In this document: piece by piece, positions 19,434 to 29,411 of the stretch
Layout: each line of letters starts with the position of its first letter
How positions within the stretch are numbered: position 1 is the stretch's first letter
From: Pannonibacter sp. SL95
Lineage (GTDB): Bacteria > Pseudomonadota > Alphaproteobacteria > Rhizobiales > Stappiaceae
Assembly: GCF_026672425.1 (NCBI RefSeq)
Contig: NZ_JAPPRC010000003.1
Location: forward strand, 1,470,501-1,534,500
Reading direction: 5' to 3'
Length of the DNA: 64,000 nucleotides
Notes under the pieces: model-generated
Told to the model about the DNA's origin: nothing
Seen by the model: the letters and a program-made list of their open reading frames with translations, nothing else
Database searches by the model: none
Program-made: the position numbers and the translations under genes

Positions 19434-19847
19434 ATGCTGCAACCGAAGCGAACGAAGTTCCGCAAGCAGCACAAGGGCCGCATCCATGGCCTCGCGAAGG
19501 GCGGGACTGACCTGAACTTCGGCGAGTTCGGCCTCAAGGCCTTGGAGCCGGAGCGTGTTACCGCGCGCCAGATCGAGGCAGCCCGTCGTGCAATCACCCG
19601 TCACATGAAGCGTGCGGGTCGCGTGTGGATCCGGATCTTCCCGGATGTGCCAGTTTCGTCCAAGCCGGCGGAAGTCCGCATGGGTAAGGGTAAGGGCGCA
19701 CCGGACTACTGGGCTTGCCGCGTCAAGCCGGGCCGGGTCATGTTCGAGATCGACGGTGTGCCTGAGGATATTGCCCGCGAGGCAATGCGCCTTGGTGCTG
19801 CCAAGCTGCCGATCAAGTGCCGGTTCATCCAGCGGATCGCCGAGTAA
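19434..19847 (+). CDS. rplP: 50S ribosomal protein L16
   Basis: L16 organises the A-site side of the peptidyl-transferase centre. The 137-residue product begins [19 protein letters not shown] and contains the [21 protein letters not shown] segment near residues 70-90. Arg in that GKG loop is modified by YcfD in some bacteria. GAGAG lies about 10 bases before the ATG. Normal length. Confidence 0.97.
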   Translation: MLQPKRTKFRKQHKGRIHGLAKGGTDLNFGEFGLKALEPERVTARQIEAARRAITRHMKRAGRVWIRIFPDVPVSSKPAEVRMGKGKGAPDYWACRVKPGRVMFEIDGVPEDIAREAMRLGAAKLPIKCRFIQRIAE

Positions 19848-19869
19848 GGCAGCCAGGAGATTTTGAGCC

Positions 19870-20070
19870 ATGAAGGCAAATGATGTAAGGGCAAAGACCC
19901 TCGACGAGCTCCGCACGGAGCTCGAAGGCCTCAAGAAGGAGCAGTTCAACCTGCGCTTCCAGAAGGCAACGGGTCAGCTCGAGAACACCGGTCGTGTGCG
20001 GCAGATCCGCCGCGACATCGCCCGGATCCAGACGATCATGCGCGAAAAGCGCGTGGGCGGAAACGCGTAA
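19870..20070 (+). CDS. rpmC: 50S ribosomal protein L29
   Basis: L29 is a small helical hairpin protein by the tunnel exit, next to L23, and part of the trigger factor and SRP docking area. The 66-residue product ([18 protein letters not shown]) includes the conserved [12 protein letters not shown] segment. AGGAG precedes the ATG by nine bases. rpsQ follows after 10 bases. Confidence 0.96.
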   Translation: MKANDVRAKTLDELRTELEGLKKEQFNLRFQKATGQLENTGRVRQIRRDIARIQTIMREKRVGGNA

Positions 20071-20080
20071 GGAGACGACC

Positions 20081-20308
20081 ATGCCAAAACGCATCCTGCA
20101 GGGCACCGTTGTCAGCAACGCGAATGACAAGACGGTGACGGTCAAGGTGGAGCGCCGCTTCACCCACCCGCTGCTGAAGAAGACCGTTCGTCGCTCGAAG
20201 AAGTATCGGGCGCACGATGAAAGCAACAACTGCCAGGTTGGCGACACTGTTCAGATCGAAGAGTGCGCGCCGATCTCCAAGACGAAGCGTTGGACCGTGG
20301 TCGTTTGA
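20081..20308 (+). CDS. rpsQ: 30S ribosomal protein S17
   Basis: S17 is a primary 16S rRNA binder with an OB fold, important for early assembly of the 30S body. The 75-residue product starts at [12 protein letters not shown] (ATG 20081), supported by AAGGAG at 20069-20074; the longer frame from 19994 reads through the end of rpmC and is rejected. The [13 protein letters not shown] and [11 protein letters not shown] motifs are canonical. Confidence 0.96.
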   Translation: MPKRILQGTVVSNANDKTVTVKVERRFTHPLLKKTVRRSKKYRAHDESNNCQVGDTVQIEECAPISKTKRWTVVV

Positions 20309-20375
20309 CCACGGCCCCATTTGACATCCGGCGCCCGTGGCAGGAGCGTCGTGGATAGAATAAGGCGGCCAAGTC

Positions 20376-20744
20376 ATGATTCAGATGCAAACAAACCTCG
20401 ACGTGGCGGATAATTCCGGCGCCCGTCGTGTCATGTGCATCAAGGTGCTCGGCGGCTCGAAGCGGAAGTATGCCCGCGTTGGCGACATCATCGTCGTCAG
20501 CATCAAGGAAGCTATTCCGCGCGGCCGCGTCAAAAAGGGCGACGTGATGAAGGCGGTCGTCGTGCGTACGGCGAAGGATATTCGCCGTCCCGACGGCAGC
20601 GTGATCCGGTTCGACCGCAACGCGGCGGTCCTGGTCAACAACAACAAGGAGCCGATTGGCACCCGTATCTTCGGGCCGGTGCCGCGCGAGCTCCGTGCGA
20701 AGAACCACATGAAGATCATTTCGCTCGCGCCGGAGGTGCTCTGA
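20376..20744 (+). CDS. rplN: 50S ribosomal protein L14
   Basis: L14 forms inter-subunit bridges with the 30S body and is the docking site for the silencing factor RsfS. The 122-residue product ([17 protein letters not shown]) is canonical in length and keeps [11 protein letters not shown] near residue 100. A 67-base gap separates it from rpsQ, the widest in this part of the cluster; it holds only weak imperfect hairpins. Its stop overlaps the rplX ATG. Confidence 0.97.
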   Translation: MIQMQTNLDVADNSGARRVMCIKVLGGSKRKYARVGDIIVVSIKEAIPRGRVKKGDVMKAVVVRTAKDIRRPDGSVIRFDRNAAVLVNNNKEPIGTRIFGPVPRELRAKNHMKIISLAPEVL

Positions 20745-21061
20745 TGGCTGCGAAAATTAAGAAGGGCGACACGGTCGTCGTGCTTGCCGGTCGTGACAAG
20801 GGCAAGACGGGCGTCGTGCTGCAGATGCTCCCGACCGACAGCAAGGCTGTTGTTCGTGGCATCAACGTTGTTCGCCGGCACCAGCGCCAGACGCAGACCC
20901 AGGAAGCAGGCATTGTGGCCAAGGAAGCCCCGATCCACCTGTCCAACCTGGCAGTTGCCGATCCCAAGGACGGCAAGGCAACCCGCGTCGGGTTCAAGGT
21001 TCTGGAAGATGGCCGTAAGGTCCGTGTGGCCAAGCGTTCGGGAGACCTGATCGATGGCTGA
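20744..21061 (+). CDS. rplX: 50S ribosomal protein L24
   Basis: L24 is an assembly initiator with a KOW domain ([20 protein letters not shown], residues 4-23) that binds the 5' region of 23S rRNA. The 105-residue product starts at the ATG at 20744 that overlaps the rplN stop (TGATG); the in-frame extension back to 20435 only reads through rplN in another frame. It overlaps rplE by eight bases, which favours coupled translation. Confidence 0.96.
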   Translation: MAAKIKKGDTVVVLAGRDKGKTGVVLQMLPTDSKAVVRGINVVRRHQRQTQTQEAGIVAKEAPIHLSNLAVADPKDGKATRVGFKVLEDGRKVRVAKRSGDLIDG

Positions 21062-21611
21062 GACCAATTACGTGCCGCGGATGAAGGCGCATTACGAAAA
21101 CGTCGTGCGCAAGCAGCTGCAGGAAAAGTTCAACTATTCGAACCCGATGCAGATCCCGTCGCTTGAGAAGATCGTTCTCAACATGGGCGTCGGCGAGGCT
21201 GTCAGCGACAGCAAGAAGGCCAAGATTGCCGCAGAAGACCTGGCGCTCATCGCCGGTCAGAAGCCGGTGATCACCAAGGCGGCCAAGTCCATCGCGACCT
21301 TCAAGGTTCGTGAGGGCATGCCGCTCGGTGCAAAGGTCACCCTGCGTCGCACCCAGATGTTCGAATTCCTGGATCGCCTGATCACCATCGCGCTGCCGCG
21401 CGTGCGTGACTTCCGGGGCCTGAACGCCAAGAGCTTCGATGGTCGTGGCAACTACGCCATGGGCATCAAGGAACACATCGTGTTCCCCGAGATCGAGTAC
21501 GACAAGGTCGACCAGATCTGGGGCATGGACATCGTGGTCTGCACTACGGCGCAGACTGATGACGAAGCGCGCGAGCTGCTGCGCGCGTTCAACTTCCCGT
21601 TCCGCAAATAA
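21054..21611 (+). CDS. rplE: 50S ribosomal protein L5
   Basis: L5 binds 5S rRNA in the central protuberance and contacts P-site tRNA and S13. The 185-residue product starts [15 protein letters not shown] and contains [11 protein letters not shown] near residue 36 and the conserved [14 protein letters not shown] segment near residue 148. The start lies inside the end of rplX (8-base overlap). Confidence 0.97.
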   Translation: MAETNYVPRMKAHYENVVRKQLQEKFNYSNPMQIPSLEKIVLNMGVGEAVSDSKKAKIAAEDLALIAGQKPVITKAAKSIATFKVREGMPLGAKVTLRRTQMFEFLDRLITIALPRVRDFRGLNAKSFDGRGNYAMGIKEHIVFPEIEYDKVDQIWGMDIVVCTTAQTDDEARELLRAFNFPFRK

Positions 21612-21644
21612 CGCGGACATACGGGAAAGGAACGAGGAACGACG

Positions 21645-21950
21645 ATGGCGAAGAAGAGCGCGATCGAGAAGAACAAGCGGCGCGAACGTCTTGTTAAGAA
21701 GTACGCTGTCAAGCGGGCGGCTCTGAAGGCGAAAGCCAATGACGAGACCCTGTCGCTTGAAGAGCGTTTTGCGGCCCGGCTGCAGCTTGCTGCACTGCCG
21801 CGCAATTCGGCCCCGAGCCGCATCCGGAACCGGTGTGAAGTCACCGGCCGTCCGCGCGGCTTCTATCGGAAGCTGAAGATGTCGCGCGTTGCGCTGCGTG
21901 AACTGGGTTCCCTGGGCAAGATCCCGGGCCTGGTCAAGTCGAGCTGGTAA
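21645..21950 (+). CDS. rpsN: 30S ribosomal protein S14 (zinc-free type)
   Basis: S14 is a 30S head protein. At 101 residues, with a single Cys (in [12 protein letters not shown] near residue 62), it belongs to the long, zinc-independent C-minus branch, not the short CXXC zinc-ribbon type used as a substitute under zinc starvation. GAGGAA precedes the ATG, 33 bases after rplE. Confidence 0.97.
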   Translation: MAKKSAIEKNKRRERLVKKYAVKRAALKAKANDETLSLEERFAARLQLAALPRNSAPSRIRNRCEVTGRPRGFYRKLKMSRVALRELGSLGKIPGLVKSSW

Positions 21951-21962
21951 GGAGAAGCTGCG

Positions 21963-22361
21963 ATGGCGATTTCCGATCCGTTGGGTGATATGATCACCCG
22001 CATCCGGAATGCCCAAATGCGCGGCAAGAGCAAGGTTTCCACGCCTGGCTCCAAGCTGCGCCAGCATGTACTTGATGTCCTGGCCAAGGAAGGGTACATC
22101 CGGGGTTATTCGACGGTCGAATTCGAGGGCGGCAAGTCCGAACTCGAGATCGAACTGAAGTACTTTGACGGCCAGCCGGTCATCCGCGAAATCGAGCGGA
22201 TTTCCAAGCCGGGTCGTCGGGTGTACTCGTCGGTCAAGAACATTCCGCACGTGGCAAATGGCCTGGGCGTGTCGATTCTGTCGACTCCGCGCGGCGTCAT
22301 GGCTGACCATCAGGCGCGGGATGAGAACGTAGGTGGTGAGGTCCTCTGCCGCGTCTTCTGA
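21963..22361 (+). CDS. rpsH: 30S ribosomal protein S8
   Basis: S8 is a central 16S rRNA binder that organises the 30S platform; in E. coli it also represses the spc operon. The 132-residue product starts [19 protein letters not shown] and ends with the conserved [16 protein letters not shown] region plus a short tail. AAGGAG lies just before the ATG. The E. coli S8 repressor site lies at the L5 start; I did not find an obvious equivalent. Confidence 0.97.
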   Translation: MAISDPLGDMITRIRNAQMRGKSKVSTPGSKLRQHVLDVLAKEGYIRGYSTVEFEGGKSELEIELKYFDGQPVIREIERISKPGRRVYSSVKNIPHVANGLGVSILSTPRGVMADHQARDENVGGEVLCRVF

Positions 22362-22402
22362 CGCGGCCGATGGCTTTCTTTGTTTCTGACAAGGTTGATC
22401 AG

Positions 22403-22936
22403 ATGTCTCGAATTGGCAAGAAGCCAGTCCCCGTGCCGAGCGGGGTAACGGCAACGATCAACGGCCGAATGATCGAGGTCAAGGGCCCGAAGGGACAGCT
22501 GTCCCTCGAGCTCAACGACAATGTTTCGGCCGAGATTAAAGAGGGTGGCATTTCGGTGCAGCCCGTCAACAAGAGCCAGACCGCGCGTGCCATGTGGGGC
22601 ATGTCGCGTACGCTGGTTCAGAACCTCGTCACGGGTGTGTCGCAGGGCTTCGAACGCAAGCTCGAGATCACCGGTGTGGGTTACCGTGCTCAGGTCCAGG
22701 GCAGCAATCTTCAGCTGGCTCTCGGCTTCTCGCACGACGTGGTCTATCCGATCCCGGCTGGCATTGAAATCAAGTGCCCGAAGCCGACGGAAATCCTGAT
22801 CTCCGGCATTGACCGGCAGGTTGTTGGCCAGGTTGCGGCGAATATCCGCGAGTACCGTGGCCCCGAACCCTACAAGGGCAAGGGCGTCCGCTATGCAGGC
22901 GAGTACATCGTCCGCAAAGAAGGCAAGAAGAAGTAA
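22403..22936 (+). CDS. rplF: 50S ribosomal protein L6
   Basis: L6 lies beside the sarcin-ricin loop and supports factor binding. The 177-residue product starts at ATG 22403 ([15 protein letters not shown]), the family start; the frame upstream to 22370 adds 11 unrelated residues. The two repeated L6 folds are visible, and the C-terminal [17 protein letters not shown] is canonical. Confidence 0.97.
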   Translation: MSRIGKKPVPVPSGVTATINGRMIEVKGPKGQLSLELNDNVSAEIKEGGISVQPVNKSQTARAMWGMSRTLVQNLVTGVSQGFERKLEITGVGYRAQVQGSNLQLALGFSHDVVYPIPAGIEIKCPKPTEILISGIDRQVVGQVAANIREYRGPEPYKGKGVRYAGEYIVRKEGKKK

Positions 22937-22948
22937 CGGGACCGGATC

Positions 22949-23311
22949 ATGGCGAACAGCAAAATTGCTTTCGAGCGTCGTCGCGACCGCGTGCGTCGTT
23001 CACTCAAGAAGGTCGCGAACGGTCGTCCGCGTCTTTCTGTATTCCGGTCGTCGAAGCAGATCTATGCCCAGATCATCGACGATCAGAAGGGGCACACCAT
23101 TGCCTCGGCTTCGACGATCGAAAAGGATCTGCGGAGCAGCCTGAAGACGGGCGCCGACGTGTCAGCTGCGGCTGCTGTCGGCAAGCTTGTCGCCGAGCGC
23201 GCTTTGGCCGCTGGCGTCAAGCAGGTCGTGTTCGACCGTGGCGGGTATCAGTATCACGGGCGCGTCAAGGCGCTTGCTGATGCGGCTCGCGAGGGCGGAC
23301 TTGAATTCTGA
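22949..23311 (+). CDS. rplR: 50S ribosomal protein L18
   Basis: L18 binds 5S rRNA and brings it to the central protuberance with L5. The 120-residue product has the basic N-terminus ([14 protein letters not shown]), the [15 protein letters not shown] strand region near residue 30 and the terminal [26 protein letters not shown] block. It starts 12 bases after rplF. Confidence 0.97.
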   Translation: MANSKIAFERRRDRVRRSLKKVANGRPRLSVFRSSKQIYAQIIDDQKGHTIASASTIEKDLRSSLKTGADVSAAAAVGKLVAERALAAGVKQVVFDRGGYQYHGRVKALADAAREGGLEF

Positions 23312-23352
23312 CCAGCGCCCGTTGGCGCTCTGAAGAACGGAAGACTAATAAT

Positions 23353-23922
23353 ATGGCGAGACAGGACACACGGGAGCGCGATCGCGAAGAGCGCGACAGC
23401 GAGTTCGTCGACAAGCTCGTACACATCAACCGCGTCGCGAAAGTGGTCAAGGGTGGCCGCCGGTTCGGCTTTGCCGCGCTCGTCGTCGTCGGTGACCAGA
23501 AGGGCCGCGTTGGCTTCGGTCATGGCAAGGCACGTGAAGTGCCGGAAGCCATCCGCAAGGCAACCGAAGCAGCCAAGCGTGCGATGGTTCGCGTGCCGCT
23601 GCGCGAAGGCCGGACCCTGCACCATGACGTCGAAGGCCGTCACGGCGCCGGCAAGGTGATCCTGCGTGCGGCTCCGGCCGGTACCGGTATCATCGCAGGC
23701 GGCCCGATGCGCGCTGTCTTCGAGACGCTCGGCGTGCAGGACGTTGTGGCGAAGTCGCTGGGGTCGTCCAACCCCTACAACATGGTGCGCGCAACCTTTG
23801 CGGCCCTCACCAAGGAAGACAGCCCGCGTTCGGTCGCGGCTCGTCGTGGCCTTAAGGTGTCGGCGCTGCAGTCGCGTCGCCGTGACAACGATGATGCGGT
23901 GGCGGCTGGCGCCGAGGCTTGA
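23353..23922 (+). CDS. rpsE: 30S ribosomal protein S5
   Basis: S5 is at the mRNA entry and decoding region, with roles in accuracy and helicase activity. The 189-residue product has the double-stranded RNA-binding-like fold around [18 protein letters not shown] (residues 32-50), where spectinomycin-resistance changes occur elsewhere; the loop is intact. A small GCGCC/GGCGC hairpin lies in the 41-base gap before it, upstream of the ACGGAAG ribosome binding site. Confidence 0.97.
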   Translation: MARQDTRERDREERDSEFVDKLVHINRVAKVVKGGRRFGFAALVVVGDQKGRVGFGHGKAREVPEAIRKATEAAKRAMVRVPLREGRTLHHDVEGRHGAGKVILRAAPAGTGIIAGGPMRAVFETLGVQDVVAKSLGSSNPYNMVRATFAALTKEDSPRSVAARRGLKVSALQSRRRDNDDAVAAGAEA

Positions 23923-23963
23923 TCCTCGGCGCTCCGCACACCAGTTGAACGAGGGGTAGTTCC

Positions 23964-24158
23964 ATGGCGAACACCGAAAAGACCATTACGGTCGAACAGA
24001 TCGGCAGCCCGATTCGCCGCCCGGCGTATCAGCGGGCGACCCTGATCGGTCTCGGCCTGAACAAGATGCACCGCCGCTCGACGCTGAAGGATACTCCTGA
24101 AGTGCGCGGCATGATCCACACGGTCCGGCATCTCGTCCGCGTCGTCGAAGAAGCGTGA
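23964..24158 (+). CDS. rpmD: 50S ribosomal protein L30
   Basis: L30 is a small 50S surface protein. The 64-residue product contains the family pattern [25 protein letters not shown] (residues 13-37), with a Thr/Leu-Gly-Leu core. GAGGGG precedes the ATG. The protein is absent from some bacterial groups but usual in alphaproteobacteria. Confidence 0.96.
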   Translation: MANTEKTITVEQIGSPIRRPAYQRATLIGLGLNKMHRRSTLKDTPEVRGMIHTVRHLVRVVEEA

Positions 24159-24179
24159 CGAGATCAGGAGTAAAGATCA

Positions 24180-24650
24180 ATGAACCTCAATGATCTCCGG
24201 GACAATCCCGGTTCGACCAAGAACCGCACCCGCGTTGGCCGCGGTATCGGTTCTGGCAAGGGCAAGACCGGTGGTCGTGGCGTGAAGGGGCAGAAGTCCC
24301 GTTCCGGCGTTGCGATCAAGGGCTTCGAAGGCGGCCAGATGCCTCTGCATCGCCGTCTGCCGAAGCGCGGCTTCACCAACATCTTTGCTAAGGACTTCAA
24401 CATCGTTTCGCTGGGCCGCGTCCAGCAGGCGATTGACGACGGCAAGCTCGATGCCAAGGCGGTTGTCACCGCTGAAGCGCTGAAGGCTGCTGGTGTCCTG
24501 AAGCGTCTTCGTGACGGCGTCCGCCTCCTGGCCGACGGTGAACTGAAGGCTGCTGTGTCGTTCGAGATCGCCGGCGCGTCCAAGTCGGCAATCGAAGCAG
24601 TTGAAAAGCTCGGCGGCAAGGTCGTCGTTCTTGGAGCTCAGGCCGAATAG
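24180..24650 (+). CDS. rplO: 50S ribosomal protein L15
   Basis: L15 is a late-assembly 50S protein with a long glycine- and arginine-rich N-terminal extension threading through 23S rRNA. The 156-residue product starts [22 protein letters not shown] and keeps the [15 protein letters not shown] segment near residue 51. AGGAG precedes the ATG. secY follows after 46 bases, the standard spc-operon arrangement. Confidence 0.97.
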   Translation: MNLNDLRDNPGSTKNRTRVGRGIGSGKGKTGGRGVKGQKSRSGVAIKGFEGGQMPLHRRLPKRGFTNIFAKDFNIVSLGRVQQAIDDGKLDAKAVVTAEALKAAGVLKRLRDGVRLLADGELKAAVSFEIAGASKSAIEAVEKLGGKVVVLGAQAE

Positions 24651-24696
24651 GCCTGGGCTTCCCCCATTATCGGACAGCAACCTTCCGGAGCACGGC

Positions 24697-26028
24697 ATGG
24701 CATCGGCTGCCGAACAACTTGCGGCAAATCTCAATTTCTCGGCCTTCGCAAAGGCTGAAGAACTCAAGAAGCGCATCTGGTTCACACTGGGGGCGCTTTT
24801 GGTTTATCGGCTTGGCACTTACATTCCGCTGCCAGGCATCAACCCGGATGCCTTTGCCCAGGCCTTCAGCCAGGCCCAGTCCGGCATCATCGGCATGTTC
24901 AACATGTTCGCCGGCGGTGCCGTCGAGCGCATGGCCATCTTCGCCCTCGGCATCATGCCGTACATCTCCGCCTCCATCATCATGCAGCTGATGACGACGG
25001 TTGTTCCGTCGCTCGAAGCCATGAAGAAGGAAGGCGAGCAGGGGCGCAAGACGATCAACCAGTACACCCGGTTCGGAACCGTGCTTCTCGCCATCGTCCA
25101 GGCCTATGGCATTGCCGTCGGTCTCGAAGGCGCGTCGAATGTGGTGACCGAGCCCGGCATGTTCTTCCGCATTTCCGCGGTGATCACGCTGACCGGTGGC
25201 ACCATGTTCCTGATGTGGCTGGGTGAGCAGATCACTTCGCGCGGCATCGGCAACGGCATTTCGCTGATCATCTTCGCCGGCATTGTCGCAGGTCTGCCGT
25301 CGGCCATCGTGTCGACGCTGGAACTTGGCCGTCAGGGTGCACTTGCAACCTGGATCATCCTCATGGTGATCGTGCTTGCGGTGGCCGTCATTGCCCTGAT
25401 CGTGTTCATGGAACGGGCGCAGCGCCGTCTGCTGATCCAGTATCCCAAGCGCACGGTTGGCAACAAGATGTTCGAGGGCAACACCTCGTTCCTGCCGCTG
25501 AAGCTGAACACTGCTGGTGTCATCCCGCCGATCTTTGCATCGTCGCTGCTGCTGGTGCCCGCCACAATTGCCGGTTTCTCGGCTGGTTCGGGCAACGAAT
25601 GGCTGACCACGATCACCGCGCTGCTTGGCCACGGCCAGCCGCTGTACATGCTGCTCTATGCAGCCATGATCGTGTTCTTCTGCTTCTTCTACACCGCAAT
25701 CGTGTTCAATCCGACGGAAACGGCGGACAACCTGAAGCGGCACGGTGGCTTCGTTCCGGGCATTCGTCCGGGCGAGCGGACGGCTCAGTACATTGACTAT
25801 GTCCTGACGCGTGTCACCGTGGTTGGTGCGATCTACATCACTCTCGTCTGTCTCTTACCCGAATTCCTAATTTCCGCGACTGGCGTTCCGTTCTATTTCG
25901 GTGGAACCTCGCTGCTGATCGTCGTGAGCGTCACGATGGACACTGTTTCCCAGATCCAGGGTCATCTGCTTGCGCATCAGTATGAAGGTCTTGTGAAAAA
26001 AGCGAAGTTGAGGGGGAAGCGGAGATGA
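24697..26028 (+). CDS. secY: Protein translocase subunit SecY
   Basis: SecY forms the channel of the Sec translocon in the inner membrane. The 443-residue product has ten predicted membrane helices, with the plug region and [20 protein letters not shown]-type stretch near residues 67-86 and the cytosolic loop carrying the conserved Arg ([15 protein letters not shown]). The start at 24697 ([13 protein letters not shown]) is chosen from CCGGAG at 24685-24690; the frame upstream reads into rplO. It overlaps adk by four bases (ATGA). Confidence 0.97.
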   Translation: MASAAEQLAANLNFSAFAKAEELKKRIWFTLGALLVYRLGTYIPLPGINPDAFAQAFSQAQSGIIGMFNMFAGGAVERMAIFALGIMPYISASIIMQLMTTVVPSLEAMKKEGEQGRKTINQYTRFGTVLLAIVQAYGIAVGLEGASNVVTEPGMFFRISAVITLTGGTMFLMWLGEQITSRGIGNGISLIIFAGIVAGLPSAIVSTLELGRQGALATWIILMVIVLAVAVIALIVFMERAQRRLLIQYPKRTVGNKMFEGNTSFLPLKLNTAGVIPPIFASSLLLVPATIAGFSAGSGNEWLTTITALLGHGQPLYMLLYAAMIVFFCFFYTAIVFNPTETADNLKRHGGFVPGIRPGERTAQYIDYVLTRVTVVGAIYITLVCLLPEFLISATGVPFYFGGTSLLIVVSVTMDTVSQIQGHLLAHQYEGLVKKAKLRGKRR

Positions 26029-26630
26029 GGCTCATTCTGGTCGGACCTCCGGGCGCAGGGAAGGGGACGCAGGCGACTCGCCTTGTTGCGAAGCACGGCA
26101 TTCCTCAACTGTCGACCGGCGACATGCTCCGGGCGGCGGTTGCCGCCGGCACCGCGATTGGTCTGAAGGCCAAGGCGGTGATGGATGCCGGTGGTCTGGT
26201 TTCGGATGACATTGTTGTCGGCATCATCCGCGAGCGGATCGCCGAGCCGGACGCCCAGAAGGGTTTCATCCTGGACGGTTTTCCGCGGACGCTTGCCCAG
26301 GCAGAGGCTCTGCAGGACATGCTGGCCGAGAACGGCATCGGTCTTGATGCCGTGATCGAACTGCGCGTTGACCAGTCGAAGCTGGTCTCGCGGATCATCA
26401 ACCGCGCCGCCGAGACCAAGGCGGCCGGTTTGCCGGTGCGCAAGGATGATGATCCGGAGGTGTTCAAGCAGCGGCTCGAAGCCTACAACCGCGACACAGC
26501 CGTGGTCATTCCGTTCTACGAGAAGAATGGCCTCCTGACAGTGATCGATGGCATGCAGCCGATTGATACCGTAACGGATGCAATCGCTGGCGTTCTTTCC
26601 AAGCTTGACGAAAGCGTTGAGACTCGCTAA
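26025..26630 (+). CDS. adk: Adenylate kinase
   Basis: This enzyme catalyses ATP + AMP = 2 ADP and balances adenine nucleotides in the cytoplasm. The 201-residue product has the P-loop GPPGAGKGT at residues 7-15, the AMP-binding [10 protein letters not shown] segment near residue 30 and DGFPRT near residue 84. The LID is the short form: only a brief loop ([19 protein letters not shown]) replaces the 27-residue zinc-type insert. Its start overlaps the end of secY, the common secY-adk coupling. A 168-base gap with a structured element follows before rpsM. Confidence 0.97.
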   Translation: MRLILVGPPGAGKGTQATRLVAKHGIPQLSTGDMLRAAVAAGTAIGLKAKAVMDAGGLVSDDIVVGIIRERIAEPDAQKGFILDGFPRTLAQAEALQDMLAENGIGLDAVIELRVDQSKLVSRIINRAAETKAAGLPVRKDDDPEVFKQRLEAYNRDTAVVIPFYEKNGLLTVIDGMQPIDTVTDAIAGVLSKLDESVETR

Positions 26631-26655
26631 AGAGCGCGCTCTAATCCAGAAGATT

Positions 26656-26690
26656 ATGTGCCGGTTCCGGGTTGCCCGGGGTCGGCACAT
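26656..26690 (+). promoter_or_regulatory. Stacked hairpin in the adk-rpsM gap
   Basis: Outer arms ATGTGCCG (26656-26663) and CGGCACAT (26683-26690) are perfectly complementary, and an inner stem CCGGG (26667-26671) with CCCGG (26675-26679) closes on a TTG loop. No T-tract follows. Further downstream GGCGGCC/GGCTGCC can form a second hairpin close to the rpsM ribosome binding site. This is a candidate leader controlling the alpha operon. Confidence 0.5.
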
Positions 26691-26798
26691 TCTGTGCTGG
26701 TCCCAACCGGCAACTTAAGCTCCCGCAAGGGCCGGGCTCCACCGGACGCGGGGAATACCAACCAGGCGGCCAAATGGCTGCCAAACATGGAGACGATC

Positions 26799-27167
26799 GT
26801 GGCACGTATTGCTGGCGTCAACATTCCGACGAACAAGCGCGTTGTCATCGCGCTTCAGTACATTCACGGCATTGGCCCGAAGTTCGCGCAGGAAATCATC
26901 GAGAAGGTGAACATCGCTGCCGAGCGTCGCGTCAACCAGCTGACTGACGCCGAAGTTCTCGCCATCCGCGAGACCATTGACCGCGATTACCTCGTGGAAG
27001 GCGACCTGCGTCGCGAAACCGCGATGAACATCAAGCGCCTCATGGACCTTGGCTGCTACCGCGGCCTGCGTCATCGCCGTGGCCTCCCGGTCCGCGGTCA
27101 GCGCACCCATACGAACGCCCGGACCCGCAAGGGCCCTGCGAAGCCGATCGCCGGCAAGAAGAAGTAA
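26799..27167 (+). CDS. rpsM: 30S ribosomal protein S13
   Basis: S13 is in the 30S head and forms the B1 bridges with L5 and L31, contacting P-site tRNA. The 122-residue product starts at GTG 26799 ([14 protein letters not shown]), the family start, with GGAGA at 26789-26793; the long in-frame extension to 26658 runs through the structured leader and is rejected. The C-terminus [13 protein letters not shown] is canonical. Confidence 0.96.
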   Translation: MARIAGVNIPTNKRVVIALQYIHGIGPKFAQEIIEKVNIAAERRVNQLTDAEVLAIRETIDRDYLVEGDLRRETAMNIKRLMDLGCYRGLRHRRGLPVRGQRTHTNARTRKGPAKPIAGKKK

Positions 27168-27234
27168 TCCGGCGTATCAGCTGGTGGAGCCGCCGGAACT
27201 ACGGCGGTGTCGAGATCGAAAGTAAGGATAGACT

Positions 27235-27624
27235 ATGGCTAAGGACACGACGCGCGTGCGTCGCCGCGAACGCAAGAACATCTCTTCTGGCGTCGCACAC
27301 GTGAACTCCACGTTCAACAACACCATGATCACCATCACCGATGCCCAGGGCAATGCGATCTCCTGGTCGTCCGCCGGCGCGCTCGGCTTCAAGGGTTCGC
27401 GCAAGTCGACCCCGTATGCCGCGCAGGTTGCCGCCGAAGACGCCGCTCGCAAGGCTGCCGAGCACGGCATGCGCACCCTGGAAGTTGAAGTCCGTGGTCC
27501 GGGTTCGGGCCGTGAGTCCGCGCTTCGTGCCCTTCAGGCTGCCGGTTTCCTGATCACGTCCATCCGCGACGTGACGCCGATCCCGCACAACGGCTGCCGT
27601 CCGCGCAAGCGTCGTCGCGTCTGA
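27235..27624 (+). CDS. rpsK: 30S ribosomal protein S11
   Basis: S11 is a platform protein that contacts the 690 and 720 loops of 16S rRNA near the E-site mRNA. The 129-residue product starts [19 protein letters not shown] and ends with the conserved [25 protein letters not shown] precedes the ATG. rpsD, which follows rpsK in E. coli, is absent here, as is usual in alphaproteobacteria. Confidence 0.97.
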   Translation: MAKDTTRVRRRERKNISSGVAHVNSTFNNTMITITDAQGNAISWSSAGALGFKGSRKSTPYAAQVAAEDAARKAAEHGMRTLEVEVRGPGSGRESALRALQAAGFLITSIRDVTPIPHNGCRPRKRRRV

Positions 27625-27668
27625 GACCTCTCGTCTTGGACATTGGTTTCCTCCAATGGCGAAGAATG

Positions 27669-27684
27669 GCCGGCTGAGGCCGGC
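27669..27684 (+). promoter_or_regulatory. Small hairpin before rpoA
   Basis: GCCGGC (27669-27674) pairs with GCCGGC (27679-27684) around a TGAG loop, about 10 bases before the AAGGGG ribosome binding site of rpoA. It may tune rpoA translation. The function is inferred from position only. Confidence 0.3.
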
Positions 27685-27707
27685 GGGACAGCCGAAGGGG
27701 CAAGAAC

Positions 27708-28730
27708 GTGACCATTCAGAAGAACTGGCAAGAGCTGATCAAGCCGACCAAGCTGGAGGTGAAGCCGGGTGACAACCCGCGTTTCGTCGCCACCGTGATC
27801 GCAGAACCTCTGGAGCGTGGCTATGGCCTGACGCTGGGCAACGCCCTGCGCCGGATCCTTTTGTCCTCGCTGCAGGGTGCTGCCGTCACCGCGGTGCAAA
27901 TCGATGGCGTGCTGCATGAGTTCTCGTCCATTCCGGGCGTGCGCGAAGATGTGACGGACCTCGTCCTGAACATCAAGGAAATCGCAATCAGCATGCATGG
28001 CGAAGGCCCCAAGCGCATGGTTGTGCGCAAGCAGGGTCCTGGCCTCGTGACCGCTGGCGATATCCAGACCGTTGGTGATGTCGAGGTGCTCAACCCGGAC
28101 CTCGTGCTCTGCACGCTGGACGAGGGCGCCGAGATCCGCATGGAGTTCACCGTCAACACGGGCAAGGGCTACGTGGCCGCCGACCGGAACCGTCCGGAAG
28201 ACGCGCCGATCGGCCTTATCCCGGTCGACAGCCTGTACTCGCCGGTCAAGAAAGTGTCCTACAAGGTGGAGAACACCCGTGAAGGCCAGGTTCTTGACTA
28301 CGACAAGCTGACGCTGACGGTTGAGACCGATGGCTCGGTCAAGCCGGATGATGCTGTGGCCTATGCCGCGCGCATCCTGCAGGACCAGCTCTCGATTTTC
28401 GTCAACTTCGAGGAGCCGAAGCGCGAAGTGGCCGAGGACACTGTCCCCGAGCTGGCCTTCAACCCGGCGCTGCTCAAGAAGGTGGACGAGCTCGAGCTGT
28501 CCGTTCGTTCGGCAAACTGCCTGAAGAACGACAACATCGTCTACATCGGCGACCTCATCCAGAAGACCGAAGCAGAGATGCTGCGCACTCCGAACTTTGG
28601 TCGCAAGTCGCTTAACGAGATCAAGGAAGTTCTCGCCCAGATGGGTCTCCACCTGGGTATGGACGTGCCGAACTGGCCGCCGGAGAACATCGAAGATCTC
28701 GCCAAGCGTTACGAAGATCATCAGTACTGA
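27708..28730 (+). CDS. rpoA: DNA-directed RNA polymerase subunit alpha
   Basis: The alpha dimer starts RNA polymerase assembly and contacts activators and UP-elements. The 340-residue product has the N-terminal dimerisation domain (about 1-230, with [17 protein letters not shown] near residue 37) and the C-terminal helix-hairpin-helix domain (about 250-320, [16 protein letters not shown] and [12 protein letters not shown]). It starts at GTG 27708 with AAGGGG at 27695-27700. Normal length for the group. Confidence 0.97.
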   Translation: MTIQKNWQELIKPTKLEVKPGDNPRFVATVIAEPLERGYGLTLGNALRRILLSSLQGAAVTAVQIDGVLHEFSSIPGVREDVTDLVLNIKEIAISMHGEGPKRMVVRKQGPGLVTAGDIQTVGDVEVLNPDLVLCTLDEGAEIRMEFTVNTGKGYVAADRNRPEDAPIGLIPVDSLYSPVKKVSYKVENTREGQVLDYDKLTLTVETDGSVKPDDAVAYAARILQDQLSIFVNFEEPKREVAEDTVPELAFNPALLKKVDELELSVRSANCLKNDNIVYIGDLIQKTEAEMLRTPNFGRKSLNEIKEVLAQMGLHLGMDVPNWPPENIEDLAKRYEDHQY

Positions 28731-28812
28731 GGGCGCAAGCGCCCCGGTCAAGGTTCACCCAGGCGCGTCGCTGTGAGCGCCGCCTGAAGTCTAAAGTCAA
28801 AAGGAGAGGGCC

Positions 28813-29238
28813 ATGCGCCACGGGAAATCCGGCCGCAAGCTCGGCCGCACATCGAGCCACCGCAACGCGATGTTTGCCAACATGGCAGCGTCGCTGATCG
28901 AACACGAGGCAATCATCACCACCCTGCCGAAGGCAAAGGAGATGAAGCCGATCATGGACAAGTTGGTCACCCTCGGCAAGCGTGGCGACCTGCACGCCCG
29001 CCGTCAGGCGATCTCGCAGATCCGTGACGTCGCAATGGTTCGCAAGCTGTTTGACACGCTGGCGACCCGCTACAAGGAGCGCAACGGCGGTTACACCCGC
29101 GTCGTCAAGGCGGGCTTCCGCTATGGCGACAGCGCCCCGATGGCCGTGATCGAGCTGGTTGATCGTGACCAGTCCGCACGTGGTGCTTCGGACCGCGCTC
29201 GCGTTGCTGCCGAGCAGGCTGCTGAAAACGCTGCGTAA
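28813..29238 (+). CDS. rplQ: 50S ribosomal protein L17
   Basis: L17 is near the tunnel exit. The 141-residue product starts [20 protein letters not shown], has [17 protein letters not shown] near residue 94, and ends with an alanine-rich tail typical of alphaproteobacteria. AAAAGGAGAG precedes the ATG. It is the last gene of the ribosomal cluster; a strong terminator follows within 30 bases. Confidence 0.97.
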   Translation: MRHGKSGRKLGRTSSHRNAMFANMAASLIEHEAIITTLPKAKEMKPIMDKLVTLGKRGDLHARRQAISQIRDVAMVRKLFDTLATRYKERNGGYTRVVKAGFRYGDSAPMAVIELVDRDQSARGASDRARVAAEQAAENAA

Positions 29239-29264
29239 TATTTGAAGAGCGACTGTTCTTCCGG

Positions 29265-29294
29265 AAAAGGCGGGCTTCGGCCCGCCTTTTTTAT
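29265..29294 (+). terminator. Rho-independent terminator of the ribosomal cluster
   Basis: AAAAGGCGGGC (29265-29275) pairs with GCCCGCCTTTT (29280-29290) around a very stable TTCG tetraloop, followed by more T. It closes the long ribosomal-protein transcription unit. Confidence 0.95.
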
Positions 29295-29411
29295 TTGGCC
29301 ACTGAGGTAGTTAAGGGGTGGTCTGCTCAAAAGTGTGACGGCTTGTTATCGCGTTGTTAAGCGTCATCGAACCATGCTCTGCGTCAATAATCAGAGCGGG
29401 ATTTGGTATTC

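Noticed and set aside
29403-29411. TTG at 29403 as start of the first chemoreceptor
   Set aside because: An ATG three codons later begins a more usual N-terminus, and the TTG has no better ribosome binding site.
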